Shown here piece by piece: positions 12,040 to 23,997 of a stretch of 64,000 nucleotides of DNA (the first letter of the stretch is position 1; each line of letters begins with the position of its first letter). This stretch comes from Elmis aenea (lineage: Eukaryota > Arthropoda > Insecta > Coleoptera > Elmidae), in NCBI GenBank assembly GCA_947652605.1, contig OX393578.1, forward strand, positions 38,383,470 to 38,447,469. The letters are read 5' to 3'. The position numbers were made by a program, and so were the translations under genes. The notes under the pieces were generated by a model. It saw only the letters and a list, made by a program, of their open reading frames with translations. It was not told the origin of the DNA and made no database searches.

Positions 12040-12116
12040 ATATTTTGAAAAAGGTCGAAACGTCAACACGTAACCTATGAAGACGCGGTTCAAAACCCGG
12101 GAACGAAGATTGTATG
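12040..12116 (+). mobile_element. Penelope-like element 3' end fragment
   Basis: It shares with the 3' end of the Penelope element at 30510-30600 the ordered words TTTGAAAAAG, GGTCGAAACGTCAAC, GAAGACGCGGTTC, AAACCCGG and GAAGATTGTAT. Spacing differs slightly, so it is a related copy, not the same one. No coding part remains. Confidence 0.65.
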
Positions 12117-12782
12117 TACACCTATTGAAAACTTATTCATAAATAAAAATCGTATATTTTTAAACATCTCTAGATTACGAATGTTTAAAAACTTGTACCT
12201 TTGTATAAATCTAGATACAAAAAAAAAAACATTTTATTACATTTTACACTTGATAAGTTCAAAAATTTTATCGTTAAAATCCACTTTAAATTTTCAAATA
12301 CATTCTCTAAAACCACTGAGTTTTCTATTAATTACATTTACTTTTATTAAATTTATCTTGACGGTATTTCTCTTCTAAACAGTATACTGCAGATTACTGT
12401 TTTATGTCGTTTTGTAATTTTTTCGTAGCCTTCTTTAATTGATCTAATGTTTGTTGTTTTCATAAAGAAGTTTCTCGCAATATACAGGGTAATTCAATAT
12501 GACTGTCGCACCCATTATAACTTGGTATTATAAGAGGAAACCCCTTTAGCTTTGGTTTAATCTTTATAAATTATTTTTATTATTAATTAAACTACACCCC
12601 TATAAACCTTTTATTTTTGAAAACCGTAAAAATTCTCCATCGAATGACGTTGAAATGTTTTTTCTACGATGAAATATGTCAGACTGGTGATAGTCAACTT
12701 TTTTTTAAATCACATGGTATACTTTTTCTATTGCTTCTAATACAAAATTAAATTCGATAGTGCATTAAAAAAATAAGCATAC

Positions 12783-14289
12783 AAGGTGATTCAAATTCGA
12801 GGGCGACCATGGGGATCTAGCTTATTATAATAAGTAGAGCATAAGTTTTCATTTCGCAAACTTGCTAAATTTGGTGCTCATTAATAATCCAAAGAGAAAT
12901 GGGAAATATCTCCAACGGTATCCGAAACAATTAGGAAAAACCAGAAAATACGATTTTTGAAAATAGTTTATAACTTCTTTGGAGTATAAAATATTTCAAA
13001 TGTGTAAAAACATTGCTGAAGCAACTTTTTAAGACGCATCGGATAGTAATCACTAATTTATTCTAGGTAGATTCGTTTTTGTTTTATGATAACCAAGTTT
13101 TTTTTTTTTTCTGGGCGCAATTTTAGCTATTTCCATAATCAAATAGCATTGATGTATCACACATGGTATTTTACTTCTTTATTCACTGCCAAATTTAAAA
13201 AAAAGTGTTTTAAACAATAACCATTATAAATCAGGTAGGCCGGTCATTGTTGTTTATGTTGTTTCCATAACAACCAATCAACAAACTAAAAGTTTTGAAA
13301 GCCTGTTCCTTGTCACATTAATAAATTTGTAAAAATGAACTTTAATAACGAAGAAAAACGCGATATGCTGCGAATTTTTTATTCATTGAATAGGAATGCT
13401 ATATTGTCAAGTCAACGATATGCAGAAACATATCCAGAAAGAAGACAACCCTCGCACACATATTTTTGTACTTTGGACAGATACTTTGGGAAATATAGGG
13501 CTTTTGCCAAACTCAGAAGATAATATGGCAGAAAGGTTTCAGATAGTAAAAAAAAACATTTTTACTACAAAGAGATCTGGAAAAAAAACACTATTTTCTT
13601 ACGTTACACAGAAACTTAAGTAAATTTCTTAAAAGCATGTGATAAAGTATAACAAAACATAAAAAAACGGTTTAAGAAAATCGAAGCAAATCCCGTTTTT
13701 TTATCGTTATTAAAAATCATTTTTACAAGTTTATTAATGTGACAAGTAATAGGCTTTCAAAACTTTCAGTTTGTTGATTGGTTGTCATGGAAACAACATA
13801 AACTACAATGACCGGCCTACCTGATTTATCGTGGTTGTTGTTTAAAACGCATTTTTTCAAATTTGACAATGAAAGAAGAGGTAAAATACCATGTGTGATA
13901 CATCTCAGAATTCAGAAAAATAAATGCCATTTGATTATGTAAATAGCAAAAATTGCGCCCATAGGAAAAAATAAAGTTGGTTGTCATAAAACAAAAACGA
14001 ATCGATCTAGGAATAAATTGTGACCACCGTCCGATGCGGCTTAAAAAGTTGCTTCAGCAATGTTTTTACACATTTAAAATATTTCAAACTCCAAAGGAGT
14101 TATAGACGATTTTCAAAAATCGTATTTTCCAGTTTTTGCTAATTTTTTTTGAATACCGTTTGAGATATTTTTAATTTCTCTTCAGATTATTATTGAGCAC
14201 AAAATTTAGCAACTTTGCCAAATTTAAACCTCTACTCTAGCTATTATAATAAGCGAGATTTCCATGGTCGCTCGAATTTAATCACTCTG
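12783..14289. mobile_element. palindromic TA element, family B copy 1 (1.5 kb)
   Basis: Ends CAAGGTGATTCAAATTCGAG and the complement of CAGAGTGATTAAATTCGAGC, flanked by TA (12781-12782, 14290-14291). The arms are about 600 bp and highly complementary, with shared blocks such as CATGGGGATCTAGCTTATTA near the end and AACCAATCAACAAACT near the loop. The mini-ORF lies in the centre on the plus strand. It is nested within the outer element's left arm. Confidence 0.8.
13335..13523 (+). CDS. DUF4817-like helix-turn-helix mini-protein (family B)
   Basis: This 62-residue frame gives the clearest DUF4817-like match in the window: NNEEKRDMLRIFYSLNRNA, then SQRYAETYPERRQPSH.YF, then a final basic YRAFAKLRR. 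It spans essentially the whole domain and stops, with no linker or DDE/D catalytic region. The start is chosen because homology begins right after it and both arms carry it: the complementary arm has ATGATTTTTAATAACGAT on the minus strand from 13720, mirroring ATGAACTTTAATAACGAA here. The expected role is DNA binding at terminal repeats; in full-length relatives this domain precedes the transposase core. It may be a surviving 5' fragment or a stand-alone repressor or binder. Confidence 0.65.
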   Translation: MNFNNEEKRDMLRIFYSLNRNAILSSQRYAETYPERRQPSHTYFCTLDRYFGKYRAFAKLRR

Positions 14290-14950
14290 TACATTGGAAA
14301 ATTTCTCAAAAAAATGAGTTTAAAAGTTATTTATTATTTTTCACAAAATCGTCGTATTTAATTAAACAAAACACGATCAAAGTAGTAATAGACAGTTTAC
14401 AACTTGCCTAATTGTGTTTTATGATTTTCGACGAAAAATCATTATTTTGTGAGGGTTAAAATGAAACGCCTACAGTACTTACTAAAAGAAGGAAATTAAT
14501 ACTTGACAATAGGTCGTTTTTTAATTTAATACTCACAGAAAAGATTATTTTTCTTCGAAAAATAAAAAAAATAAAACACAATAACAGAGTTATAAACTAT
14601 CGATTAGTACAGCGATCGTGTTTTGTTTAGTCAAATACGACGCTTTTGTAAAAAATAATAAACAACTTTAAACTCATTTTTTTCAAAATGTTTCTATGTA
14701 CGATTATTTGTTTAATACACTATCGGATTTATATTTTCTTAATCAGAATCAATTTTTAAAAAAGTATACCGTGTGTGTAAAAAAAAAAAGTTGACTATCG
14801 CCAGTCCAAAATATTTCATCTTAGAAAAAACATTTGAACGTCATTCGATAGAAAATTTTCCGCGATTTACAAAAATACAAGGTTTATAGATGTTTCCTCT
14901 TAAAATAACAAATGTATAGGGGTGGCACGGTCAAATTGAATCGCCCTATA

Positions 14951-16223
14951 CAATAATAGTGGAGAGCATGGGATTTTCAAACAATTACAAATTATGTATT
15001 TGAAATTTGAATTTAAATATGTATTTTTTTTTTTTTAATTAAACAAATGAATGAAAAATTTCATTTTTAAATCGAACATCTCGAAAGCAATATATAAAAA
15101 ACTTGCGACTCTTTAATTATTCTGTAAAGAAAACTAGTTAAACTTCATTATTAGATACAATAAAAAAATACAGAGCTGGGCAGTTCGTACCGTGACACTC
15201 CGGATAATTCCTTGGTGAAAATATCAAATTTACCATCGTAGCTATTATTAACCATACAATCAATATCGCGTAGGAGTTATACAGGCTTAAATAAAATATA
15301 AAATTAATTATACACTCAAAGGTCTTATTAGATAAAATATTTTGTGCAAACGATAGCTAATGGTGCTATGTTAAACTTAATAAATTCGTATGAAATATCA
15401 TCATCGCCCTTATGAAACAGCTAGACTAAAAGCTATTTATTTTTATCGAACACTATTGAAACCGGGGGTAGATTTATGTGCAAATAAACAAGAGGCGGTG
15501 TTCTTTTTCGGTAAAAACGTTGTAAACGTTTGCATATATGTTGTGTGTATAAATATTGACAAATATCGACGATTACATGTATACAAACAATTTATGGGGA
15601 ACAGTGTTCCCGATCATGAAACAGCCCAAAACAAAAATGACAAATAAATAGAAGCTTTTGTATACAAAGCGCTTTTTAAAGCAACCACATTTTATTGGAT
15701 ATATTTACACAAACACACTTTTTACAACTAGCTAGGAAAATCAACAAAACCGTGCAATAAAAAGTTGTTTAACAATAAAATTTTAACAAATAGATTTATT
15801 GGAACATAATTAATTTAGAATCTATATATAAATGACAGCGGTAAAAACAAAAACATAAATTTTTTTGCCCGATACTGATAGTTTAGTGTTTATAGCAACC
15901 CCAATAAAATTAATGAGGATAGCTTGATTTATATTTATTTACGCGAATGAATTCCGAAAATGCCTCAACTTCGTGCTAGTTCTTCATTTTATTAATAATG
16001 CTAAAAATTCAGACAAATATATGCAATTTGTAACGCTCCTTAAATTTATGATATTATCTGTTTATCTGAATAGAGAAATTATGTTTGCTTTAAGACTTTT
16101 AGTTAAAGTTTTAACTAGGACAGTGTTGTTCACTTTTTTAATCTTATTTATATGATAAATAGTGTTTAAGCCATAAATACATCCTTTGTTAGTTTCTCAT
16201 GTTACTTCTTAATATAGCGATAG
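14951..16223. other. no gene seen
   Basis: AT-rich sequence with a few short open frames (for example 15390-15647) that show no recognisable domain, no codon bias and no splice context. I see nothing to annotate. Confidence 0.4.
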
Positions 16224-17263
16224 GTTTCTTCCAGCAGTGCATTTTGTACTAACTCATGTACTGATATATGAACTGGTTTATAAACATGCGTCAACCCTGG
16301 ACTAATAAATGTATTAATCCAAGTTAGCCGCTGCCGGAACGCTTTAACGACAGCTAAATGTGAATGATATTGGTGTCTATTGTGTTCATAGAAATTTAAG
16401 CATCGAAATTCTAAATATCTTAAAAATGCAACACTAACATGGGATTAAAAGGGCGATGCATAGCTACCAAAGGGCACGTTAGTTGTGAACAACCTAGCGA
16501 TAATTCTTGCCTTCATTCAAGTATTGTTTTAACCGTTCCCAAACTAGTTCATGAATTTATCCAATAACTGCTGAAACAGTTGACTAACCGTCCGACGAAC
16601 TATAACGTACGCCAGGGGTGATCAACCCCGCGCCCGCGACACGATTCCCGGTAAATTAAAATAATTTTTTTATTTTATTTCCAATCAATATCATTCTCCA
16701 AACGTTTAAGCAGACGTCTTGGAATTAAATACTTATTTATTAATTGAAATTTTCAAGTAATTTTTGCCTCGCTATATGATAAAATATAAGTAGTTCCACT
16801 ACAAAAAAAATATTATTTTGGAGAATTCTATCGAATTCTAGCGCCATGTTTTATGTTATTATTTTATGAAACCTGATCATTTTGTTATCTATGACCCGCG
16901 TATTACACAGAGCCAAAATTCTATCATTAATGGTGGCATTACTACTTTAAGTGCAGAAATAAAAGGATTTTATACAACAAATTTTGAAAATTTAGAATTG
17001 GAAACTATAGAATTACAAAATGACGTTGATTTAAAGTTATGGACATGGACAAGAAATTTTGGAAATTAGTTGAAGCACGTAAATATCCAATTTTAAAAAA
17101 TTGTGCGCTGAAGCTAAAATCTTTTCTTCTTTTGAACGATTTCTTATAAACGATTCAGTTTGGTAATCAAAAGAATCGATTTACCAAAAAAAAGTGGCTC
17201 TTCCCATTTCTACTGCGTATAATGAGCTTTCATCGGATCGTACATAGCCTTGCTGAAACAAAT
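16224..17263. mobile_element. TTGTTCCAGCA-type MITE interrupted by a hAT fragment
   Basis: The left part (CTTCCAGCAGTGCATTTTGTACT...) and the right end (ATCGGATCGTACATAGCCTT then GCTGAAACAAA) match the ends of related elements at 45636, 46786-47471 and 57010-57478. Between 16614 and about 17160 the sequence is instead hAT-like, so the MITE is split. Confidence 0.5.
16614..17160 (+). pseudogene. hAT transposase C-terminal remnant
   Basis: The segment opens with CAGGGGTGATCAACCCCG, a typical hAT-type terminus. An open frame at 16866-17069 (67 residues) and its continuation in another frame read FWKLVEARKYPILKN followed by ALKLKSF. This matches the KYP.LK..A.K..S.F motif near the C-terminal dimerisation region of hAT transposases of the SCAND3/GTF2IRD2-related group. 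The STYxCE motif expected next is absent, and frame changes occur. No far terminus is visible. It is a decayed, internally deleted copy. Confidence 0.5.
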
Positions 17264-17408
17264 CTATTAGCACCACACGCTTCGTCTATTTTTGACCAGA
17301 ATCAATTTTATTTTTATCGCAAGGCTCCTATTGAAATTTAGTAAAAGTGTAAAAATAAATTATTGCCAAATTTATTAATAAATTACAGTTTTTATTACAC
17401 AAATATAT

Positions 17409-18202
17409 TGTCACGGCGTAACCTTTGTAATATTATTTTCAAACGCGTCAAGCTACTTAACTGTCGGTACTGGCACACTGGAGCACGAAATTGCAGCCAT
17501 AGTAAACCCCCAGAGTGCTTTAAGCTCTGCCGGAGGAGCTAAGAAGGAAGTGCGTGCTATTGTATTCAAAGTGTACTTTATTGATGAGATTTTACTTTCC
17601 AGCGATTGTAAGAATTGCAAGAGAACTTTATTATTAGAATTGGACTTTCCCAATATTTAGCCGACATGTTTCACCCGAGTTTTGTAAGGGTCGCGAGGGA
17701 ATGTTAGCGTCTTCGGCGTGGGGATGGTTTTTGCGAAAACCTTAGATTCAACCAGGACTTGCTCTCCAGTCTTCGTTGGACTTGCTTTTTCAACGGCCCC
17801 CGTAGGACTTTTGAAAGTGAGCTCGCAAGTGCGTTGGTTCGACTGTTAAAGTTGCCTCAAGTTGTTAAGTTCCGTTTTAGTTGCATTTTGGCAACCGTTT
17901 GAAATGCATTTTGGCAACTGTTTGAGTTGCGTTTGGCAACTGTTTGAGTTGCGTTTGGCAACTGTTTTAGTTGCATTTGGCAACTGTTTTAGATGCATTT
18001 GACAACTCTTTAAGTTGCGCCCCGTGCTTTTTGAGCATTATTGTGTTTATTTGTATATTACTTACAAGTGTAATAGCAGTGTTAATCTGTTAATTATAAT
18101 AAATATGATTTATGCCAAGCGAGTGTCTCATTTGTGTGTGAGTGAGTGATTGTTAAAGCTTTTGCCCCGACAGTTTGGAGATCTTCACAAGTAGCCGCGA
18201 CA
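17409..18202 (+). mobile_element. solo LTR of an LTR retrotransposon (794 bp)
   Basis: It begins TGTCACGG and ends CCGCGACA, imperfect inverted termini with the TG..CA rule, flanked by the 4-bp repeat ATAT (17405-17408, 18203-18206). AATAAA at 18098-18103 is a plausible polyadenylation signal. No internal gag-pol or second LTR is nearby, so this is a solo LTR. It carries an internal minisatellite (17880-18019). It is noticeably more GC-rich than its surroundings. The 66-codon minus-strand frame inside it is not a gene. Confidence 0.7.
17880..18019. repeat. 22-23 bp minisatellite within the LTR
   Basis: About six consecutive units of the form TTTGGCAACTGTTTGAGTTGC with small substitutions and one-base length changes. 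The array lies in the middle of the solo LTR. Confidence 0.8.
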
Positions 18203-19827
18203 ATATGTTAAAACATGTTTGTCGTTATCAAAAATTTTGCAATTACAATTTTTAACTTCATGTTAATTACAGTGCGTATTTAAACCATACCTTTCTACAA
18301 TCTGTCTGTCAGTAGATGACTTACGATTAACAAATAACTAACAATAGCGACAAAATTGTTGTTAAACAGATTCTTATTTTGGAGAAAATTGTTAAATATT
18401 CAAAGTGATTACAAAGCTAATAATTATGTAAATTTGTTTAAATTTAACCAATTTTGTGACACTTACAATAAACGAGATCTCAATGGTGAGGCTTAAAATT
18501 GATTTTCAGTGTCAGCAATTTTTTGTCATTCCATAACCTATAAAACATCAAACATATGATCAGAACATTAACGCCATAGTTTTCGAAACAAAGGAACGTT
18601 TTGGTAAGAAAGTAGCATTTGTTTATGTTTATGTCGACATAACCTTCTGGGAGCGTTTTCATTTTATACGGATCCAGTTAAACACAGCAGTTACATATAG
18701 GTTTACTGTTTAAGTTAGAATTATTACACACTTGCAGGTCTCTTTCGATATCATAACTGGTTTACTGCTTTTAATTACGGTGCGGAACGTATTGTTCGTC
18801 CAATAACCATCAGATATATCGTTGTAACTGTTCCGGTTACAATATATTTGCTGTCGATACCAGCGCTTTCGATACAAATAGGGGTTCGATAAAAATTACG
18901 ACAATTAAATTTTATATGCAATTTAATTGTTTAGTAGACAGTATCCATTAAGCCAAACCAAATAACAGTTACGGCAATACGTTGAGTAATTAAAGTGTTG
19001 AAAAACTAAGTTATTTGTCTAATTTTATTGATGACCATACGAATAAAAAAAAAATGACGCTATGACATCCTGCTATACACTCTAACTTGTTCAAGTCGAA
19101 TGTTAAAGGGCGGGCCTATATCGTGTGTAATTGGATTCTGATATACCCTTAATCTTTTGCATAAAAGCATCTGCCTTTATGAAATTTGGAATGGTGTTTT
19201 CAGATAATAAGATACATAAAACTGGTAATTTCTAGTAAAAATTTTATTTCCGTATTAAGCGAAAATCACCTTCACTTGGTTATTTCAAATGAAACGAACT
19301 GTTTATTAATAAATTTTTGGAAAGAGAATAGAATGTTAAACTCAACTGTATCATTTTGTTTGATCTTTATAACCTTAATTATTTTCTTGGCAATTTTTTT
19401 TTTAAATTAAGTGTGCTATGGCCATAACATGTAATTCCTTTTTTTGTCAAAAAGTGGACGAAAAACGTTTTTGTTTCCTATAATATTGATTTTGGTTACT
19501 TTAAACGGCTATAAAGGTTGCGAAATTGGTTTTCTGACAAAAAGTCAATTTTTTTTAAATGAAATGATAGTGGTTTATGCGGTTATTTAAATAGAGCAGG
19601 ATGTTTTTATTAAGATTTGTTTATAAAATCAAACAAAATTTGTAACTGCTTATTCAACAAAAGTTGGGATGTTTTAACTTTTTTTTTGTTGTTCCTAAAC
19701 GTTATTTTTAATTTTAAGTTATTATTGATCGTCATAAAAAGGGTCAAGGAGCATTTATTTTGTTGCTACTTAGTACAATCAACTGCCATTATAAAAGGAT
19801 ACCTTCCAAATCTTTTCAATAATTGTA
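18203..19827. other. no gene seen
   Basis: AT-rich sequence. A short stretch near 18465-18500 (ATAAACGAGATCTCAATGG) resembles a decayed arm end of the palindromic families, but it is too short to delimit. No exon or RNA gene is recognised. Confidence 0.4.
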
Positions 19828-19829
19828 TA

Positions 19830-20598
19830 CAGTGTGACCCATTTCAAAGGGGATCACACCTATAAAAAGTTTATTTATGGTCCGATTTTAATGAACTCTT
19901 TCTTAGCCTATAAAGCATTAAAAACTGTACCTTGGAATTCTATTTTAAAGTTCAATTTAGACTCACAAAGCCTAGTATGGTATTTTTTTAGGTTAAAATT
20001 GGCAAAATTTGTTTATCAATTTTTTAATCTAAAAACTGACTACACCACTGGATTCAGGATGCCCTCAAATGGGGTTGTATAAAACTTCATAATTTTTTTT
20101 TTTTTTTTTGGAAATTTATTTGTTCACCCATCGAAGTTCAATAGAAGGTGCGATTTTAATACTGATACGAATAAATTGTTGCCTATTTAAAAGATCTTAC
20201 GTTCAATTTTTTTTTTTTAATTGCAACTCTTTTTGTTTTTTATATAGCATCATAATACACCGCGTTGCCAAGATCGATATTAATTTAATCACAAATATTG
20301 AATTAATAATTAATCTCTTAATAATAAATACTTTTTCATGAAATTTGTTACAAGCCATTTGAGGGCATCCTAAATCTAGTGGTGTAGTCAGAGTTTAGAT
20401 TAAAAAATCGCTAAACAAATTTTGCCATTTTTAACATGGGGAAAAAACAATACTAGGCTTTGTGAGTGTAAATTGAACTTTACAATAGGGTGCCAAAGTA
20501 CAGTTTTTAATGCTTTATAGTCTAAAAATTAGTTCATTAAAATCTGACTATAAATAAACTTTTTATAGGGATGGCCCCCTTTAAAATGGGTCTCATTG
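19830..20598. mobile_element. palindromic TA MITE, family E copy 1
   Basis: Ends CAGTGTGACCCATTT and AAAATGGGTCTCATTG with TA on each side (19828-19829, 20599-20600). Arms of about 260 bp are complementary (GACTACACCACTGGATTC and its complement near 20365-20390). The 240-bp loop has no DUF4817-like frame. Copies 2 and 3 lie at 48725 and 62413. Short open frames across it (19617-20341) are arm translations. Confidence 0.8.
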
Positions 20599-20600
20599 TA

Positions 20601-21815
20601 TGTTAATTTCCAGCTCCTAATTAAAACATCAAATTATTGGTATTGTTAAATTCGTCAAAAAATGCTTTATAAAAATAATTACATAAGTTGCTATCGTTCC
20701 ATTAAAAAAAAAATGACTTTTTGTCAGAAAACCAATTTTGCAACCTTTATAGCCGATTAACCAAAATGACATTTTAAATTTAAATGTTTTTCGGACACTT
20801 GTTGACATAATTTAATTTAATTAAGCAGGTCACGACACACTTAATTTAAAAAAATGTTAAAAAAACAATTTGAGGCTATTAAAAACAACCGGAAATTAAA
20901 TTTTTACCATACATCCACAGTTTTATATATTTTATTACCGGAACACACGAATCCAAATTTCGTAAAGATAGTCAATTTAGAAGATATTTGGAGTCTACCA
21001 GAATTCAGTTGCACCCGGTATAATCTGAAGACGCAGGTGTTAAAACAAATGAGAATTATAGCACTATAACACATATTCGCAAATTTGTTTTGGTTGTTGG
21101 TATTATTTTGATATAAATTACTATTAATGTTTTGATTTACGAAGTTGATCTTTTGTAGTAAACATAATAAGGGTAAGTAACGTGAAAACAACAAATAACC
21201 TTAAAACACTTGCTACCCTGCAAACATATTAAGAAAAAGATTAAAAATGGGAGTAACATTTCAACTTCAGAAGATATCAGTTGCGGTTAAATAAAATTAA
21301 TAGGTTGTTTACAGTCCTAACGTTGCTAAAAAAGTCGCTTAAACTAATAATTTTGTCTAAAAAAATTGCAATTGAAAGATTTGTCTTGCTAAATTATAAA
21401 GTTATTTTGGTGATTTTATTTATCTTTCTGATTAAAAAATTGAAAATTCACAGATACAATTATTTTATTAAGTACAAATATCTTTACAAAACAATGTAAA
21501 ATGTGAACAATAGTGTACGATTAAAGTAGGTACATTACATATGTATACAAATTACTGTAAAATTTTATTTTGTTACAGCAGTGAAAAATTGTAGAGATTG
21601 TAAAGAACTACATAGGTACTTATAATTTTATTCATATGTGAACATTACAAAGCGCCACCGTATTAAATGAAACTGTGCAACTTATGTTTAATAAATCGTA
21701 TCTGCACCTCTAGCATTAAAATATAATTTTCGTTGTACTAATAAAAAAAAAAATCACCAGCACTTATGATACTTTCTCTCATTTGATCATAAATGACATA
21801 TTGTGACTGACTTTA
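20601..21815. other. no gene seen
   Basis: AT-rich spacer. Open frames of 70-96 codons on both strands (20854-21194) overlap each other and show no domain. I see nothing to annotate. Confidence 0.4.
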
Positions 21816-21817
21816 TA

Positions 21818-22615
21818 CAAGGAACGTTTAAATGAAAACCGCAAATTAATTTTTACCAAGTGTATATTACATTATACGTACATTCGCATGCAAATACTTT
21901 TGTTTAATTTTCAACGTGATAATCCCCGAGGACAAAACATTTGTTCCAAAGGTGCACTAAAGCATAAATAGCCTTCAAAAATGTAAAAATTCGAAGGTGC
22001 TAGGTCGAGAGAATAAGCTCGATATGGGAGACAGTCCATTCGGAAATCGTGCACGGTTTAGACCGTCCTGCGAGGAAATAAGGACGTGCATAATCATGTT
22101 GAAACAAAACACCATCGGTAAACAAACTTCGGCGTTTTCGGCGAATTGCGGGTTTCGGGTGAGTGCATAGGAACTCTTTTGGGCAACTTTACCACAATCA
22201 TGCGCCTCAGAAGCCGCAATCATCACCGGAGTATAACTTTGTGCGCATTGCCTAAACGGAGGGCGTTCGCCACAAAATGTACACCACTTTTTAAACTTTT
22301 TAGCCACTCGTACACTTGCCTCTAAGCCATGCACGATAAACTATTTTTCTTTGTCATCTGACAGTAATTTTTTAACGGTTTCACATCTTCAGTGGTCAAA
22401 AATCTGATGACAGAATGTTACTTTTCTTTCGTAAACACATTTAAATGGGCAGCCATCTAACAGTTCTTCGAGACTGATTCGGGGCAACGTTGCTAGATCT
22501 ATTAGCTGCTGTAGCAACGCCACACTTTAGAGACCACCGTGCCACATAACCACATCGATCTACTAAGCTTACGATGTTTATTAATACATCTGCGGTTTTC
22601 ATTTGAATCCCCCTG
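21818..22615 (-). mobile_element. decayed mariner-like element (about 800 bp)
   Basis: Termini CAAGGAACGTTTAAATGAAA and, on the other strand, CAGGGGGATTCAAATGAAA, both continuing AACCGCA, with TA at 21816-21817 and 22616-22617. The interior retains transposase fragments on the minus strand. The length is well below an intact 1.3-kb mariner, so it is internally deleted. A related lone end lies at about 63525-63556. Confidence 0.65.
21960..22340 (-). pseudogene. mariner transposase remnant
   Basis: On the minus strand, FTDGVLFQHDYARPYF (about 22110-22070) corresponds to the second catalytic aspartate block (HDNARPH) of mariner transposases. About 30 codons later RAYSLDLAPSNFYIFEG (about 22015-21965) corresponds to the PYSPDLAPSD.. 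block with the third acidic residue. The two are in different frames, so at least one frameshift lies between them. The N-terminal DNA-binding half and first catalytic block are not convincingly preserved. The 119-codon frame 21975-22334 is a composite of out-of-frame remnants. Confidence 0.6.
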
Positions 22616-22617
22616 TA

Positions 22618-23472
22618 CATTACAATAATTGTAACCCATATTTTGTTACCTACTGTGCTAAGAAGTTCATATTTTGATAGTTTTAGGAAAAACTTTGAGT
22701 AAAACAAAATTTTAAAAAACCAAATAGAATTCTATACGTCATTTCGGTCCTTTTTTACCACAGGAATAACTTTTTAAAAGGCAGTGCGTACGTGATAAAA
22801 AAGACCCGTTATTATTGCTAACATTCATTTATTTGTTAAATCTGTGTTAAAATGTCGGCTGCACATATTTCTAAACCAAGTACGAAACAATTGGGCAAGT
22901 CGCCCGTTTTTTAAATAACAAAAATTATTCTTGCTCTCATAAAACGTTTTTTTCTTCTTCTTTTGATCCTTATTCTGTGATCGCCAAATATAAGCCTTTA
23001 TTTCTTTTCAGTTTTATCGTACAGTTTCACACCCCTTATCACAAAGTTTTTGGAGATAAACACAAAAACTGCCAGACATAAGTAGGCCATGGTTTGAAAC
23101 AAAAAGTATCGATTATCGAAAAAACATTTCGCATAAACGCAATCCGCAGCACAAGCATTTCTCCAACAATCAGTTTGACATTTTCTGTAAACACGCTTAA
23201 TATTCGTTGATGTTTGTCTTTTGTTTGTTCAAGGTCCAACAAAGTTTATGCATAATTTTGGACATAAATCTAAAAATGTATTTTTATTTCTTTATGTTGG
23301 AGTGAATAAGTCAAATATTAGTAAAAAAACCTAGTAAAAGAATTTTAAAACAGATTTTATTTATTACCTACTTCAATTTAAAAAATTATTAATCATTTTT
23401 ACATGTTGAGAAAAAACTTAATCTTAATTTTTAAAAGGTAGCCTAAGCGATTTTTCAAATATTAATTACACT
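22618..23472. other. no gene seen
   Basis: AT-rich spacer between two transposons with no recognisable exon or element. Confidence 0.4.
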
Positions 23473-23480
23473 ATTTTAAC

Positions 23481-23911
23481 CAGGGCTAGAAACCGAAAAA
23501 AATTTTGGTTAACGGTTAACCGAATTCAAGAACTTTATTTTTATAACGGTTTCTGTTGAAAACACGTTTTTTTCCGGAAAAAACCGGTTAATTTAACCGG
23601 TTTTTAACATTATTCAGATTTGGAATGCAAAGTATAAAAAGATATTATCTATTTATAATGTTATAATATATGTACAATCAAGCATTCAGTAATTAATTTT
23701 GGTAAACTCTTCACATTTAATACAGATTTTGTATTTTTTCTAAATAATTTTTATTAAAAAGAGATGTTTAAAAAACCGGTTTTTTATTATTTTGGTTAAA
23801 GGTTACCGTTTTTTTTGCCTTTAAAAATAACGGTTTCGGTTTCGGTTAAAAATCACAATTTTGGACAAAAAATAAAGGTTAACCGGTTTAAAAAACCGGT
23901 TTCATGCCCTG
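23481..23911. mobile_element. hAT MITE with AACCGGTT motif arrays (431 bp)
   Basis: Starts CAGGGCTAGAAACCG and ends CGGTTTCATGCCCTG, flanked by the 8-bp duplication ATTTTAAC (23473-23480, 23912-23919), the hAT target size. The body is full of AACCGGTT, GGTTAACCGG and related palindromic words. No coding potential. Confidence 0.8.
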
Positions 23912-23997
23912 ATTTTAACACAATCAGGAAACCCTTGAAAAGAAACCAAATACTTACTTTGGTAAAAACTTTGTAATTTTAGAACCTTAACCGTATA

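Larger units (their letters stand above)
12485..14948. mobile_element. outer palindromic TA element split by family B
   Basis: The left end CAGGGTAATTCAATATGAC (after TA at 12483-12484) pairs with the right end, GTCAAATTGAATCGCCCTA, before TA at 14949-14950. The left arm stops at 12782 where the family B element is inserted and resumes at 14292. That resumed part pairs with 14660-14720 (AAACTCATTTTTTTCAAAAT). Without the insert the element is about 955 bp. Its centre (about 14460-14500) has only a 12-codon frame, MKRLQYLLKEGN, and no DUF4817 pattern. Confidence 0.7.

Noticed and set aside
17453..17653. 66-codon minus-strand frame
   Set aside because: It lies wholly within the solo LTR and shows no domain.
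17880..18019. Regularly spaced repeats as a possible CRISPR-like array
   Set aside because: Units are contiguous with no unique spacers, inside a eukaryotic LTR; this is a minisatellite.
18465..18500. ATAAACGAGATCTCAATGG as another palindromic element end
   Set aside because: Too short and diverged; no CAGGGTG terminus or partner arm can be located.
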